Assembly: GCA_020086605.1 (NCBI GenBank)
Contig: JACBWW010000008.1
Coordinates: 26,735,441-26,799,440 of the forward strand
DNA: 64,000 bases
DNA from: Lanius collurio
Taxonomy: Eukaryota; Chordata; Aves; Passeriformes; Laniidae
Direction of reading: 5' to 3'
The translations under genes were made by a program, and so were the position numbers. How positions within the stretch are numbered: position 1 is the first letter of the stretch; every line of letters starts with the position of its first letter. This document shows positions 1 to 13,400 of this stretch, one piece after another. Below the pieces are notes generated by a model that saw only the letters and a program-made list of their open reading frames with translations, was not told the origin of the DNA and ran no database searches.

Positions 1-3000
1 TTTGAGGTAGTGCTAAGCTAGTTCATTTGGCATTTTCATAGAAAAATCATCTGTGGAAGCAAGAATGTGCAGCACATACCTGCCGTGATTTCTGCATGCT
101 GATAACAAGTACTGCCCAGACAGTTAGCCTTCTCTATGGTGCAGTCTCAACATTCCAAATATGTTTATAAAGAAAAGAGGCTGGAAGAGGGCTTGGTCAG
201 TCCTTAGCTGTAGGAAATGAGAGCCTGAAACTCAAGAAAGCAACCTGAACCCTTAATTTTTCCGGTTCCACTTAGGCTCCCATCTCATCTCTTTGCTCTA
301 AGCATTGTGTCCATCTTTAGTTCCTCAGCTTGTGCTTGAATGTTGGGTTAAGAATGAATAACGTTTCCTACTGTTTATTGTATAACTTTGGCTATCTTTA
401 GAAAACTTTTGCTTCTTAGAACGTGAATGTATTTTGTTGAAATATTTTACCTAAAATGTTAAATTTGAATCTCAAGAGTGATTTCTATTTTTCCTGTGAC
501 ACTTTCAAAATCTAGTCATAGTCTTTTGTTGGCGTGTTTTGCCTTGAGTTAGCTGAGAAGCCTCAACTCATAATTTCAAGGTGCTGCTCTCTGAAGAACC
601 TGCTAAGTGAGTTCTGAAGAAGTCATGGGGCTTTAATTTGTGCTGTTCCTCCCTTTTCTCTCTTATGTGTCCTTTAGCAGATGTCACTTAGCAAACTATG
701 TCCTTTGAAAACCTACTGTGTGCCTTTGGTTGTGGTTGGTGAGAAATGTGATTTTTAATATTTAAGATCCACTCATCTGCAGTGTTGTGGCTTCTTTTTT
801 AGTCTGGGCTCTGTGACTTCTCCCCAATAGGAAAGGCCTGAGACTGAGGATGCTCTCTCTGGGCAGTTTCAGGGTAGGCAAGAGGATGCTTTTCTCTTCT
901 TTAGGATGAGGACTCACTGCAAACCCTGTGCAGTGTTGATTTGGGCTGCACAGATACAAGCCCTGTTCTGGTCAAGCAGAACTGGATCTAGGGGAGAGCA
1001 AATTCCCCTGTGCCAGCATGGGGGAGATTTTGCAGGCTAATGTGTTTGCTGGGGAGACTCCCTCACAGCTGCACATCCACTGCCAGAAGTCCTCTGTTGT
1101 CATTCCTCATCCTGTGGCTGCTGTGTGTGCTGTCACTGCTCCTGATAGCAGTGGAGGCTGGCTCCCTGCCATCTCATCCTTGACCTTCTTCTGCCTGGCT
1201 CTGAGGGCTGCCTCGTTTCCAGCTGTGATCCAGAGTCCTTTGCCTTGTTCCTGGCATTCCTTCATGCAAAGCTTTGAGACTTTCCTAGGGCCAGGCAGTT
1301 GCATGGGCCCCCTCCTGCTCTTGCCTTTCCTACTCCTCTTCCTGTTCTTCCTTTCCACCTGTTTTCTTCTCACTTCCCAGTCTGTTACTGCTGGGTCACA
1401 GAAAACATCTTGTGATATATGGACACCTACCACAGCTTCCTGCTGTTTGAAACATGCACCCTTGGCTCATGGGCAGCCTCAGGGTGAAGGCCTTTGGGAT
1501 CTGGAGCTCTCTGTAGGGGAGATACAGGTCATGGCTATCCAGGAAGGAGGTTTGGTTTCAAGTGTAGAGTATCTTGGTACTGGATGGATGCTTAACTTAC
1601 ATAGATCTCAGCAGAACCTCCCCTACCTGCTTTTTCACAGCCTTCTAACAATGGGAAAATAAAATGTCTCTAAGAGATTTAGTCTCTGGTTGAACATAGC
1701 AAAAAACCCCTTAGCTATGTTAGCTTCTTTAACAGTTTGTGAACTTTAACTTTATAGTTTTCTTTGCATCATTTATGATGGTTTATATATTTCTCCACTT
1801 TGGACAGTGGGAAAGTGATGCATCATATTCCCTTAACTGATTGTCTTGCTGCCCTGATTTCAGATGAGAAATATTTTGGGGCAGCCTTCAGCATTAAGGA
1901 AAGAAAAAAACCATTCTGAAAATTAGTGGGGAAAAATAAAAAGCCAGACTAAAGACCAGTTCCATGCCCTCTGAAAAATTTGTGTGTAGTGGGCACCCAT
2001 TAAGAGTGCTTTTTTGGCAATGGGGAAAAAGTGGTCTGGGTGTGCGTTAAGCAAGGCTGTGTCCTCCAAGGGAAGGTTGGGAGGGCAAAGTCCTTGAGCT
2101 GAGTGGGTGGGAAGTGACAGAGATGGATTTTGCTCTGCTGGATTCTGCTTCTGAAAACAAAAACTATGTGGAAAGATAATCAATAGTACAGCCCATCTCA
2201 AGTCCTATCCATGGGCGTTGAAATACAGTCCTCATTCTTTTCTGCAAGCTGTGTCCCAAGAGGAGGCGCTTAGGGAGGTTTGGGTTTGAGGCATTCAGTG
2301 TGTCTGCTTTTCTGTGTGGATTTTTCCAATGTCATGGGAAAATGGGGCCCCAGGCCCATGGTCTAAATTATCTCACAGTGACCCTAACTCCAACAAAGGT
2401 CATTAGTGCTGCCATTTTGTCCTGGCCTCTTGCCAGCACTAATCCTAAAGGCATTATTATCTACCAAAAAAGAATATCATAAAAATGGAAAATAAGCAGA
2501 TGACAGAAGGAAAGATAAGGGAGACAGAAAGGGCAAAGTCCTAAAGCAGCAGCTGTCCCACTGCCAGATGCAGAACTCATACGGCCCTTGGAGGAGTAAC
2601 AGGTCAAAGATTGTTGGCTGTCTTCATCTCCAGCTGTGAAATCACACAGAAAAGAGAAAAACGTGTTTTGGGTACGTCTTTCCCAGGTCACAAGTTTCTC
2701 TTGTTTCTGCATGGGTGTTATGCTGTGGAAATGGGGAAGGTGGAACAACCTCTGTCTTATTAGTGAGCAGCAAAATGTGGAAAAGACAGTTTCTTCAGGA
2801 ATGTCTCTTGTGAAGTAAAAAACTTCCTTAAGCACCTTTTAATTCGACAGCACTGAAAATAAGGGTGGCAGAGAGGTTCTGAGAAAGCATCTTAGGAATA
2901 TTTGGGTTGCACAGGATGGGGCAATGATGATGTTCCCTGAGTCCATCAGCTGCCTGAGTCTATTAACAAATATTGTTAGTTTGTTCACCACTCTGAGTGT

Positions 3001-6000
3001 GAAAGCAGTACTGTCATGTTAATGTAACCCAAAGAACCGTAGGCTGAAGCATTAAATCTGCTCAGCTATCATTTCAGCATTTAACAGTGTCTCATGGTTT
3101 TTCAAGAAACATCTTGTAGTTTTGTAGAAAGCCTGACCGTTTTATTTTGTGCCTACCTGGAGAGCGACTTCTATGGTAAAATAAGCAAAAAAGGAGGAAT
3201 TCTTTTCAAAAATCTATTAAAATGTGGTGTTCAGACATGCAGTAGAATTGTTTTAATGCTTTTATACAAATGATGGCAGTTTTCTTGCTTTTGTAATGTT
3301 AATGAATTAACAAGACACTAACAGCAGGGAGTCTTGGTCTCTATAAACCAACTAAGTAAGATTCTTGGCTTAATTGATAAAAATACAGGGCAAGCTCTGC
3401 TTGCAGACCCATAGCCTAGTTGTGGCAGTGAGAATTGCATGCCGTTACTTGAAGGAACAATTTAAAACTGTTTCCAAATTGATGTGTGAATAATTTCCAA
3501 CACATACTGTAGTTAGAAATGTTTATGAATAAACAGTGTTTCAGTTAAAGTATATTCATAAGCCATTTTTATTAAATAATGCCAAACACTTAATGAATTG
3601 GTGGTAGCATGTAGTTTGGAAGTTCTTAATGCACCTTCTGTTCCTGACTCAGGCCTAGGATTCAATAAATGCTTTTTTTATGTCCAACCCAGTATTCTGA
3701 GCTCAGATGATTTTACAGCCAGGAATATTTGCTCTTCTGAGGTTTCAGACCACCCATGGCTTGTTTTCACTTCTCATTTAAAAGCTGAAAATGTAACTAA
3801 TTAAACAAATATTTCTGCTATGTTAACTACATGACAGCATTGTTCACGAGGTGAATGCATGGGTTTTATCCTACCCACAGCCTTTTTCACCCTGAAAATG
3901 AGCATCAGGAGAAGGGAACTGTAGCCTGATTTGCCAGTAAAGTTACCTCAGTGAAAGAATGAGCTACGTAGATTAATTAGATCAGCAAGATGCTACCCCC
4001 TATTAGAAAGGGAAACACTGTTTTATTTAACATTTTCACCCCTCTGCAAGGAGAAATGGTGCACTCAAGACAACCTTTCCAGCTCCAATAGTTAACTACA
4101 AGAGCTACATGGGAGGTAGCTGTGCTCATAAAATTTATCATCTCATCCATAGCATCCGTGCCAGACTCTTCCCTGTGTGTATTCCTTACGTCAGCCTTTA
4201 AATTAGGATTGCACACCAGCTAAGATAAGGTTGAAAGAAGGGAGCAATTCAGTCTTGTAGCTGAGATGCTGAAAATGTAACTTATTCAGCAGTGTCCTTC
4301 TCACTTGTCTTTTTTCAGGCACAGGCAGGCGAGATTAATGTCAGGCAGGCTTTTGTATCTTCTGACTGCATAAGGCTGGGAGAGAGTTTTGAGGAGATTT
4401 AAGGGGCCGGGAGGGAGAGGGGGAGAGGGAAAGAAAAACCCCCAAACCCTGCCAGGGGATAATTTGTTCAAATGAATAGGTCTATTCAGCTGCTGGAGTG
4501 CTTTGCTAATTGTGTTCTAAAGAATAAAAGCAAACCACAAGCTGCTTTCAGCAGCCGGAAAAAACGGTTTCTCATGCCAGCTTATTAACAAGATGAATTC
4601 TATTAGTAAAACATATTTAGGATTTTTACGACCAGCCCTTCACCCCTTGGAATTAATGAGAGTGTCTTTATTTTCTGTAAGAGGAGTATTGAACTGTGGA
4701 CTGCTAAATTTGGTGAATACAGCAGATACTTTTTTTTTTCCTGAAGTTAGTGCTTTCTCAGTGGTATGAAAGACCAGTGTCATCCATGTCAGGGTCTTAG
4801 GCAAAACTACAGTGTAATAGTAAGTTATTTGCCAGTAGCAGATGTCATAAAAGACAGTAAAAGAAAGAAATTATTCTTCTCTTTCCCAGCAGATTTGTTT
4901 AGTTTTTCTAGCCCATCTAAGCACATTTTTGAAGCTGTCTTAAACCGTGGAGGAGATAGTATAAAACTGAAAGTATATCTGGAAATAGTAACATCTGAAC
5001 TCTTTGGGAATGTAAAAGTTTAGAGTTGCTCTTCATGGATATATTGTATATTTTCCATGGCCCTGTGTTTTTACTTGGATTTCACAGATATTCACATTCC
5101 ACTTTACTAAATAGGCACTCAGACATTTATGGGTAAGGCACTCTTTGAAGTATTTGCTAGAAATACACCTTATTTTCCACTAATAAAGTGTGAAAAATAT
5201 ATCCTCCTGCAAAATTCATAACCTCTTTCTGTTTTTAGTGCTTCTCCATGCCATTTGCATTGCTAGTAATCCAAAAGCTAATTTGTCCTATTGAGATATT
5301 ATTTTAATGTAAATTCATAGGATTTTTGATATTGGTATAGAATGGTCCTCAGGTTTGGCTCTGAGATGTTTGAATGAAGGAAAAGGTAAACTCTGTATCT
5401 CATTGGGCATAAAACGGCACTTGAAAAATGAAATACCTTTGCTTAACAGACTTTTTAGCAGCCTCTACCTTTTTCTGTGAGTCTTGTTCTCTGGATATCT
5501 CATGAAAATAACACTGGATTGGAAGTTTCCTTATTTACTGAAAAAATATTCAACCCAACAAGGCATGGAGAGGAGGTTTGGGTGAGTCTGCCCCATGTCA
5601 GGATGGTGTTGCAGGCAGCTGGAAGCTGTTCTGCACTTGCCAGCTGGCTGATGGGATACTCCAGCCTCGGACCATGGGTGCTGTGGAGAGTTCACCTGTC
5701 TGTGCTGGTACACTGTGGTAACACAGACTGGGTTAAGGGTCCAGTGTTTGAATTCTGTCTGAGCCAAGCAGTTTAATCAGAGAGTTTGATTAGGAGAGTG
5801 GCAGGAGGTGTGGGGAAGAAGTCATGCTTTGTTTTCTTTAGGGATGTAGAGGAAGAACAGTTCTTCAAGGCCAGAAATGTGAAATCATTGTTTGAGAGCA
5901 CCAGAGCAGAGGAGGTGTCACCTCCATGCTGGCAGCTCCCGCACAGAGGTGGTCCAGGGAAGCTTTTTTGAACTCGTGGGTTATTGGTACGGTTAAAGTG

Positions 6001-6340
6001 GTTCTGAATGGCAGCAGGGTCTAACTTTGGGATACTCAAGTGACAAGTCTTCTGAAAAACCAGTGTAGGCAGCAATCAGTAATACCTCAAGCCTGAGATC
6101 TCCTGCTGTGTCAGCACATTCATTTCTTACACAGCTGAGGTTAAGGTGAATGTAGCTCTGGGAAAGGCTCATTCTCCAGAGGGAAAAATCTTTTAACAGA
6201 AGGGCAGGCCAGTCCTGTGGGTGAGTCAGGTCACCTTGGTGTGTGAGTGTTGCCAGAGCAAGGACAGGCTGCAGGGCTTGGGTATGCTCCACTCCCTTGG
6301 GCTGTGAGAGAAAGTCAGTGTACAATGCTGCCAGCTCTGA

Positions 6341-6360
6341 TTTTTTTTTTTTTTTTTTTT
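6341..6360 (+). repeat. Poly(T) tract, 20 T
   Basis: An uninterrupted run of 20 T is followed by CAGG. It could be the reverse of a retroposon A-tail or a simple expansion. No retrocopy body is recognisable on either side. Confidence 0.9.
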
Positions 6361-7333
6361 CAGGGGATATTTAGCAATTTTGCTAATGCAGAGGGGGTAA
6401 CGTAGTCAGCCTGTGAGAACAGGCTGTGTGAATAAAGCCAGTGGTGTTCTTGTGCATGCAAGGAGGCATAGGAACCCACAGGAGGATACTCAAAACTTTC
6501 CTTCTCCCTTTAGTAGATACTTTTTTCATTAGGAAGAGAAGTCTGGGACAAAAATGAGAAGGTCTAGCCTGTTCTAAAAAGAGCTAATATATCAAAGTGT
6601 GTTGAAAAGACAAGGAGTGTCTCTGTCCCAGAGCAAATGAATAAGAGGGGCATGAGAAAGGGGCACGGGACAATGGGAGGAGGGTAGGTAAGGACGCCCT
6701 TTGCTCCGTGGCTGGGAACAAGGTGACATTCACTAGGCAGGACATTTACATTTGATGGGAAATGCGTAAGTACAATGCATCCAGTTAGCCCACCAGCCTG
6801 CAGACTACAAAATATCTTAGAGAGCAAAACCAAGGACGGTCTCGGGGATCAGTCAGTCAATAAGGATGCAAGCAGCTACGAGAGAGAGGTTTTGGTTTCT
6901 TGGAGTGGCTGCAAATCCTCAGATGTAGAGGTATTCACTACTGTGCTGCTGCTAAAGGGTGGGAGGCTGTAAGCTGGAACCTTACTGCATGCTGACAGGT
7001 ACACATGAATATCTGCTCAGATAGCTGCTGTACCTCTCCTGTGCTACTGGGATCCTCAAAGATACGCCAGCAAAGGGATGGTTAATCAGCCAGCTGAACA
7101 CCTTTCATCAGATACCCACTATCTGAAAGAAAATAACAAAACCAAATAGTTAAATTTTAAATTATTTGGAATGGAAGCATGATTAATAGCAGCCTGAGGG
7201 TTTGCATTAGTTCCATGCCATTAAAGTTTACAAGTTCATATGCCCATTTACCCTGGTATTTAATAAAAGGATCATTTGTCATGGCAACCACGGCCTCAGG
7301 TGGGCTCTTCTGGCAAATTATTTACTCCCAGCC

Positions 7334-7447
7334 CAGAGAATCTGAATTCCACCTCTCCCCCAGCACCTGGGTTTCAGTTCCAGGAGTGCCTCCACCTCAA
7401 TATGCCCAGCAGACAGGGCAGGGGAGAGGTGGAATTCAGGTTCTCTG
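7334..7447. repeat. Inverted repeat, 27-nt arms, 60-nt spacer
   Basis: The arm 7334-7360 (CAGAGAATCTGAATTCC...) is the reverse complement of 7421-7447 (GGGGAGAGGTGGAATTCAGG...), with a single T/C difference at 7341 versus 7440. In RNA that position would be a U-G wobble, so all 27 positions can pair. It sits in the upstream NPR3 intron. Confidence 0.85.
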
Positions 7448-10400
7448 AAAGCAGAGATTGGATCCTGAAGTCTCTCATGCAGCACAGCAGTAGTAGGGAA
7501 TTTAAAAGGACTGGTGCCCTGTGGGGTTTTTGTAAAGCCTTGACTGCAGAGTTCATGCAGTGGGGAGTTGCTACCTGCCTGTGTGAGAGTTAGAGGGTCA
7601 CATCATCCCTCATTCTCTATCTCCTCTGCTGGCAAGGGTGCAGTGGGGTGCTGGTTCTTATAAATCCTGGTTTTGCATGCCTGATTTTTGCCTGGTACTG
7701 AATAAGGATCTTAGATGACTAATCCCAGCTCCAAGCATACTTTTGAGCTAAGCACCACTTTTGGCTGTGTCTAAATCATTTGTGTTTATGAAGTACTTAA
7801 GGCTGTAAAGCAAATGCTCTGCTGGTAGTCTTTGCTAATCTGCTTCAAAGCAGAAATTAAATGGTCCTTTTCATCAGATGTGGTTTTTACCTCATCCAAG
7901 ATTTTACCAGCCCACTAGCTGGTGTAGCACAGGTAAATTCACTTGGAACGCAAAGTTGTCTTCACAGGGATACAGTGATTTTTCTGAGTTTTGCGTGAGA
8001 ACTGATGTGATCTTGAGCATTTTTAGTACAAAAAATAAAATATGTCTTTGATTTTTGTGGTTTGATGATAATGTTAGAAATTCAGAACCCAAAACAATTG
8101 CACATTGTAAAAGGATAAACATTTAACAAAAAATGTCCTTCCTGTTTGTCCTAGCTCTGTATTCATTTAAATAATTTAAACTTATTTTAGGAAGTGGAAC
8201 TGATTTTTTCAGATGCGTGACTATCATCCCGAAAACTGAGATATGTTCCTGCTTGTAAAACATACTTGTCTGCTGACATCAAAAACTTAATATCTAATGA
8301 AAGGACTGGTGTGGTGGTTTTTTCCTTTTAAGTGTTTATCTGCAATTAAAATATCCCAATTTAAATGCTAACTTAAAATGTAAGCATTCATTGCGACTGT
8401 GTAACAGATTATCATCAGACTACCAATGGGGATTCAAGCACAATTTAGTTTCTCTCTGTGTGTGTTCAGCTGAAAATAATAATTTCTGTATTATCTCTTG
8501 TGTTTCTCCACTGTGACTAGATGTATGATTTCTGGACACAGTTTTGTAACTCATCACATGAATGACCACATAAATTTGTTAGAAGGCGAGAAATCCTAAA
8601 GAAGTAGGAAGGTTAATTTTATAAATGACAGCTATACCTTTTGTGGTTAAGATCCCTTCAAGTATTCAAGTAGTTATAGTACAGTGCTATGTGCTAGAGA
8701 TCCTTTGCATCAGTTGTTTATCCGATGTTACAGATGAATTATAAACATGGGATATTTCACCTTAACTGCAGGATCACAGTAATGTATGTGTGTATGCATG
8801 TATTCTATGATTCTGTCCTTCTCCTTGATAGGTGACCTGGAGCCCCTTAGAGCTAAATTATGAAGGTGAATAATATGTGTGTAAAGCATACATAAAGGAG
8901 AAATTCCCCTAAATAATTATTCTGTGGCTACTTGAGTTCTGGTACAAAACAGTACCTTAGATACATCAATTGTATTCCTTTGAGGGCAACATTAAAAGGT
9001 AATGCAGGAACCAAAACCACAGAGGGATAAAGTGGCTGGTAGTAGCTTGTGAAAGGAATCAGAGAATGTGATGGATAGAGCCAGAAATAAATCCCTGACA
9101 GGTTTTCAGGGGGAAAAAATCTGGTCCAGAAGAGCACCCTGTTCCTGGAGTAGGGCAGTTCTCAGCTCAGCCTGCCCCTGCTTTGGCCATGCCAGTGGAG
9201 GTCTAGGGAGAGTCTGGGAACCCAGTGACTGTGGGTAAGGTTCTAACTCTGCTGAGGGACAGTTCCTCTTTCTGTGTTCAATGGAAGGAGCTCATTTTGG
9301 CACTATCTGGAAGTTTCTGCCCAGTCGGTAGGCAGCAGGCACTGGGGGTTTACAGATAATTTTTTAGATAACCACGGGAGAGTGTTGCAAGCAATAAACA
9401 AAGAGTAGGCAGCTTTTGCAGGCAGTGGGGTGGAAGGGTTTCTCCATGCCTTTGTATCTCAGTTGTCACTGTAGCCTGGCATGCTTTAGCTGACATTTCA
9501 CAGCTCAGCTATCCTGCAGTCTGGGATTGAATAGCTTCTTGCTTCACTTCACCATTGAGACAATGGAGCAACTTGTGGCTGCTCCAGCCAGATGACTGTG
9601 AGTAAATCTACTAGTTGTTCAAGAATGGGGTATTAAAAAAACAAGGAGGAAGGCTTGAAGAATGAGATGACATACAAGAGCAAAGGAGCTGGCTTTGTGG
9701 TTAGTTTTCTTTCCATAGCAAGAAAATAACCTTCACTGACAAATACCCTTAACTCCCTGAATTTGGCTGCCTTTTTAAAGTAAATCACAGATATTGCTGT
9801 AATTTGTTAATTTACTTTTATTTTCTTTTTGTTAATTTATTTTATTTCAGCAGACCTTTTCATGGAACAAAGGGCTAGCTTCTGGTGCACAATTGGCTTT
9901 AAAGTGGATAGAAGTTTGTCACTAGTGCTACCCCAGTCCTGTTGGAGTAAGCATCCTCTTGTCTGAGTGGAGCAAAGGCAGCAGTGGTTTGGCATGCCTG
10001 GAGTGCACATCACCTCGTGTACCAGCTGAATAGTGCAGGCAGGCAGAGGCATGGTCTTGCCCTCAAAGAAATGAGCTTAATTGCAGCACAGCATCTTTGT
10101 GTCCAAATTAAACAGAAAGTGCAGAAAAAAGCAGGGATCTTGCTATACATCTTGTCTCTCAAATGGCACGTGCAGGCTCTTTCATGGTGGAGATGGGTGG
10201 CTGATGAGCTGCAAGCAGTGCTTGCCTCTGAGACTCTCTAAACTTGGGCTTCAGTTGCAGATTCCTCGTGCCAGGGACACACAGCCTGGTGTGCAGAGTG
10301 CTTGGGTGGAGCACACACCTCATCTCCTCTCCTCCCAGCATCACTGCTGCTCCAGTGAGTACTGGCAAGGAGATGAACACAAGCAGGCAGCCTTGTTGGA

Positions 10401-13400
10401 AGACGCTTCCTTAAAGGGAAGTGATGTCTTGTTTGACTGCAGTGCTGAATTTGTAAGCTATAATTTTAGAATGGAGATAAGCATCAGTTTGCAGAATCCC
10501 AATAATAACGTCACATGCTCCCCTATAAGAAAAATCTCTTATGGATTTTCACATAAACACTTGAGTCCCTGTGAAAGATGAAATTCGTGCAACAGTTCTT
10601 AAACAAATCTCTCTTAGAGACACTCAGCGTTTTACTGGTACGCTCCGTAGAGGCCGGTGGGCCTGCTGAGAAAGCTTCTCCAGAATGCTCTGTTCTGTTA
10701 TGCTGATGTTGCCCAGTTCTGCTCCCCTGGTTGGCTGTGTTGGTGGCTACAACCCCTGTTACTGGATATGCCCTGGGAGTTGCTTCATCAGTTCCCCTGC
10801 CTTGGACCCCTCATTGTTCTCCCCCAGAGACTTCCCTGAACCCTTGCATGGTGTGGACACATTAAATCTCTCCTATAGAACCCCATGCAAAGACTCTTGC
10901 TGCTCATTTCACTGTCGGACTGTTTTAGCCAGCTGTCTGCTCTGTGTGTGCTGGCTGCACCGAGCAGCTTTCTCCCGGAGACGCTTTTGGGAATGTCGCA
11001 ACATGGAACCAGCTAAGGAGATCGTGACAACACTCTTCCTCTTTTCCTAGGGAGAGATGTGAGTTCCAGCTCCAAATAATAAAGTGAGTTCAGATAGTTA
11101 TATGTCCTTTAGAAAACCACATCTTGAGCCCTGGCCTCCTCTGTTCTTGAGCAGGTGCCCATTTATATATTTATAGAGACTGGATATCAGTGAATACAGC
11201 ATGAGGCTGTCCTTGGCTATGGCTCTGTTGCCCAGAATTTGGTGTAATGCCATATATTTTTTCAGTTTTGAATTAAATATTAAGGAAATGGCCTTCTCTG
11301 AAGAAAGCATGTGTTTCTGTTATTTTTTTCCTTCTCTTACTGTTTGTTTGAAGTACCAAGGTCCAGTAGGGGAACAGTATGGTTGCCCAAGTGAACAGTC
11401 TGTGCTTTTAGTCTTAGGCATCTAAACATGGAGGTTTGATTAACTGTCTTACAGCTTTATCCTCCTTTCCAGTTCCTGCTTCAGTTCCACAGTGCTGTGG
11501 AACAGGTCAGGTGATGTGTCCCTGTGTGTAGACACCCCAAGACATGTTGCTTATGACAGCTGACTGTGGGTGTATCCCATGGCTTTGCATTTGTTCTGCT
11601 TGGGAATCCTTGAAATCCCAGTCCCGGTGCATGGAAGTAGCTGTTATCCATGGGTGATATACAGGAGCTCTGTGAGTTTCTGTTGCATAGTGGCATTAAG
11701 AAATCCTGTGACTTTCTAAGGAGATGGATGGTGGGTTATTGAAAGCTGTGATAATCATGATAATCCTGGAGGTAGCATGCAGAATGATATGTGGTTGTGT
11801 TACAGCAGTAGGACATTACTGCAAAGCTGAAACTGCACATGAAATGCACTTCACTCTTTCTGAGGTAATGCTCAGGTGTAACAATATTCTTCCCTCAGCA
11901 GCATATTCTCAATCTACATATTAGTTCTACCCAGGGTTTCTCACTGGGATTACATAAACCAGAAGTTTAACACAAAATCAATTTGTAATAATGATACTTT
12001 ATCTTAAAAAAATTAAACATTAATAATTCCTGTATGTTGGTCATCTACCATATGGGAATCATGAGCTCCTTGTTCCAGATTTGTGCAGTAAGGTTATAGC
12101 AACTCATCAAGGAACAGCTGAGGGCCCCTGACTGTCTCAGGAGCATAAACAAGTACTTAGAACAGCAGGGACTGTGGCAATGTCCTGAATGGGAATATGC
12201 AACATCAACAAATGGTAGTGAAGAAAGAAATCCCTGCTGTAGAGTTAAGGGAATAATGCTGGATAGAGAGTCAGCAGAAGACAACCAAATATACATGTCA
12301 AGAATGCATGCAAGAGAATTTAGTTATGTCAGGACTTCTTAGAAAAGCTCATAAAGGATGGACCATAATTCTAATTGGCTTGGTGAAGGAGGATTAAAAA
12401 GAGAGAACTGACAGTTAAATTGCAACTGCTTTGAAAAATACTTCTATTGAGATACATTGAAACAGTAGGAGATAGTAGGAACATCATGTCAAATATGTAA
12501 ATTGGTAAGATTTTTGCAAAATGTGTGGGTATAGCCCTCTGCAGGTTCTTAGGGTCCTCACTGATTTGGACTGGAACTATAGTTTGACGACTTGAAAATT
12601 ACTATGGATGTACTGGAAAGTAAATGCAGAGACCAAGCTTGGGAAATCTTTGTTGTTTACCTTTTCAATAGGAAAAAGGTTGGGATGATGCTCCCCACTA
12701 AGCATGGAAGTGGTACAAATTGCTGTGATTGCTGTGATTCAGAGCTGGCCAGTTCCAGATGGAAGAGAATAATCTTATTTTACAGTCAGTAGGCAGGCTA
12801 TGGAAAATTATGGATCCTGCATAGCTGTAGCTTGGCTGTCTTCCACATCGGTGGTATTTTGCATTGCTGTGTATGCTGTTAACACCTTGGTATATATGAG
12901 CAGTGTGGTCACAATATAGCTGCTTGGGGAACTATAACTCTGAACTGTGTAAAATTTATGCATGTGATTTCCACTGAGAGGGGTTGTTGGATTTTGGTTG
13001 TTTTCTTTTCTCTGATAGAAGATGATTAATTAAGAGTAGAAAGGCAGGAAGATAAAAGGGGTATATATCTTATCCAGCTATGTAGTTTGCATACTTGCTT
13101 TTTAGGTCTATTAGAATAGAATGTGAAAGTGATGCATAAGATAGCTCAGAAAGGGGTGTCCATGTATTTGTGCTGCAGCCTCCAAAGATTTCAGCAAACC
13201 TGGTAGCTTCTCTGCTGCCACGTTGAGGGGTGGCCCTGCTGTGCAGTATGGGCCAGGGACAGCAACATTTTAGTAGACCTGACGTGCAAATTGTGATACA
13301 GCTTTTGGAGTTCTACTCACATGTGTAATTATAAAGCAGCATAAATGAAAATGGAAAACACTATAATAAAAAAAAAATCTACTTTTTATTAGGGCTCAAC

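Noticed and set aside
6341..6363. T20 followed by CAGGGG, looking like a perfect splice acceptor, possibly an earlier NPR3 exon
   Set aside because: The following frames close quickly and encode nothing resembling NPR-C; no donor in the right phase follows. More likely a simple poly(T) tract.
8801..8816. TATTCTATGATTCTGT, resembling the CR1 3' terminal motif
   Set aside because: The sequence before it shows no CR1 body; the 16-bp match alone is too short to call.
10081..10581. 166-codon ORF in the upstream NPR3 intron
   Set aside because: No recognisable domain; overlapping ORFs on both strands and no splice or promoter context. Treated as chance.
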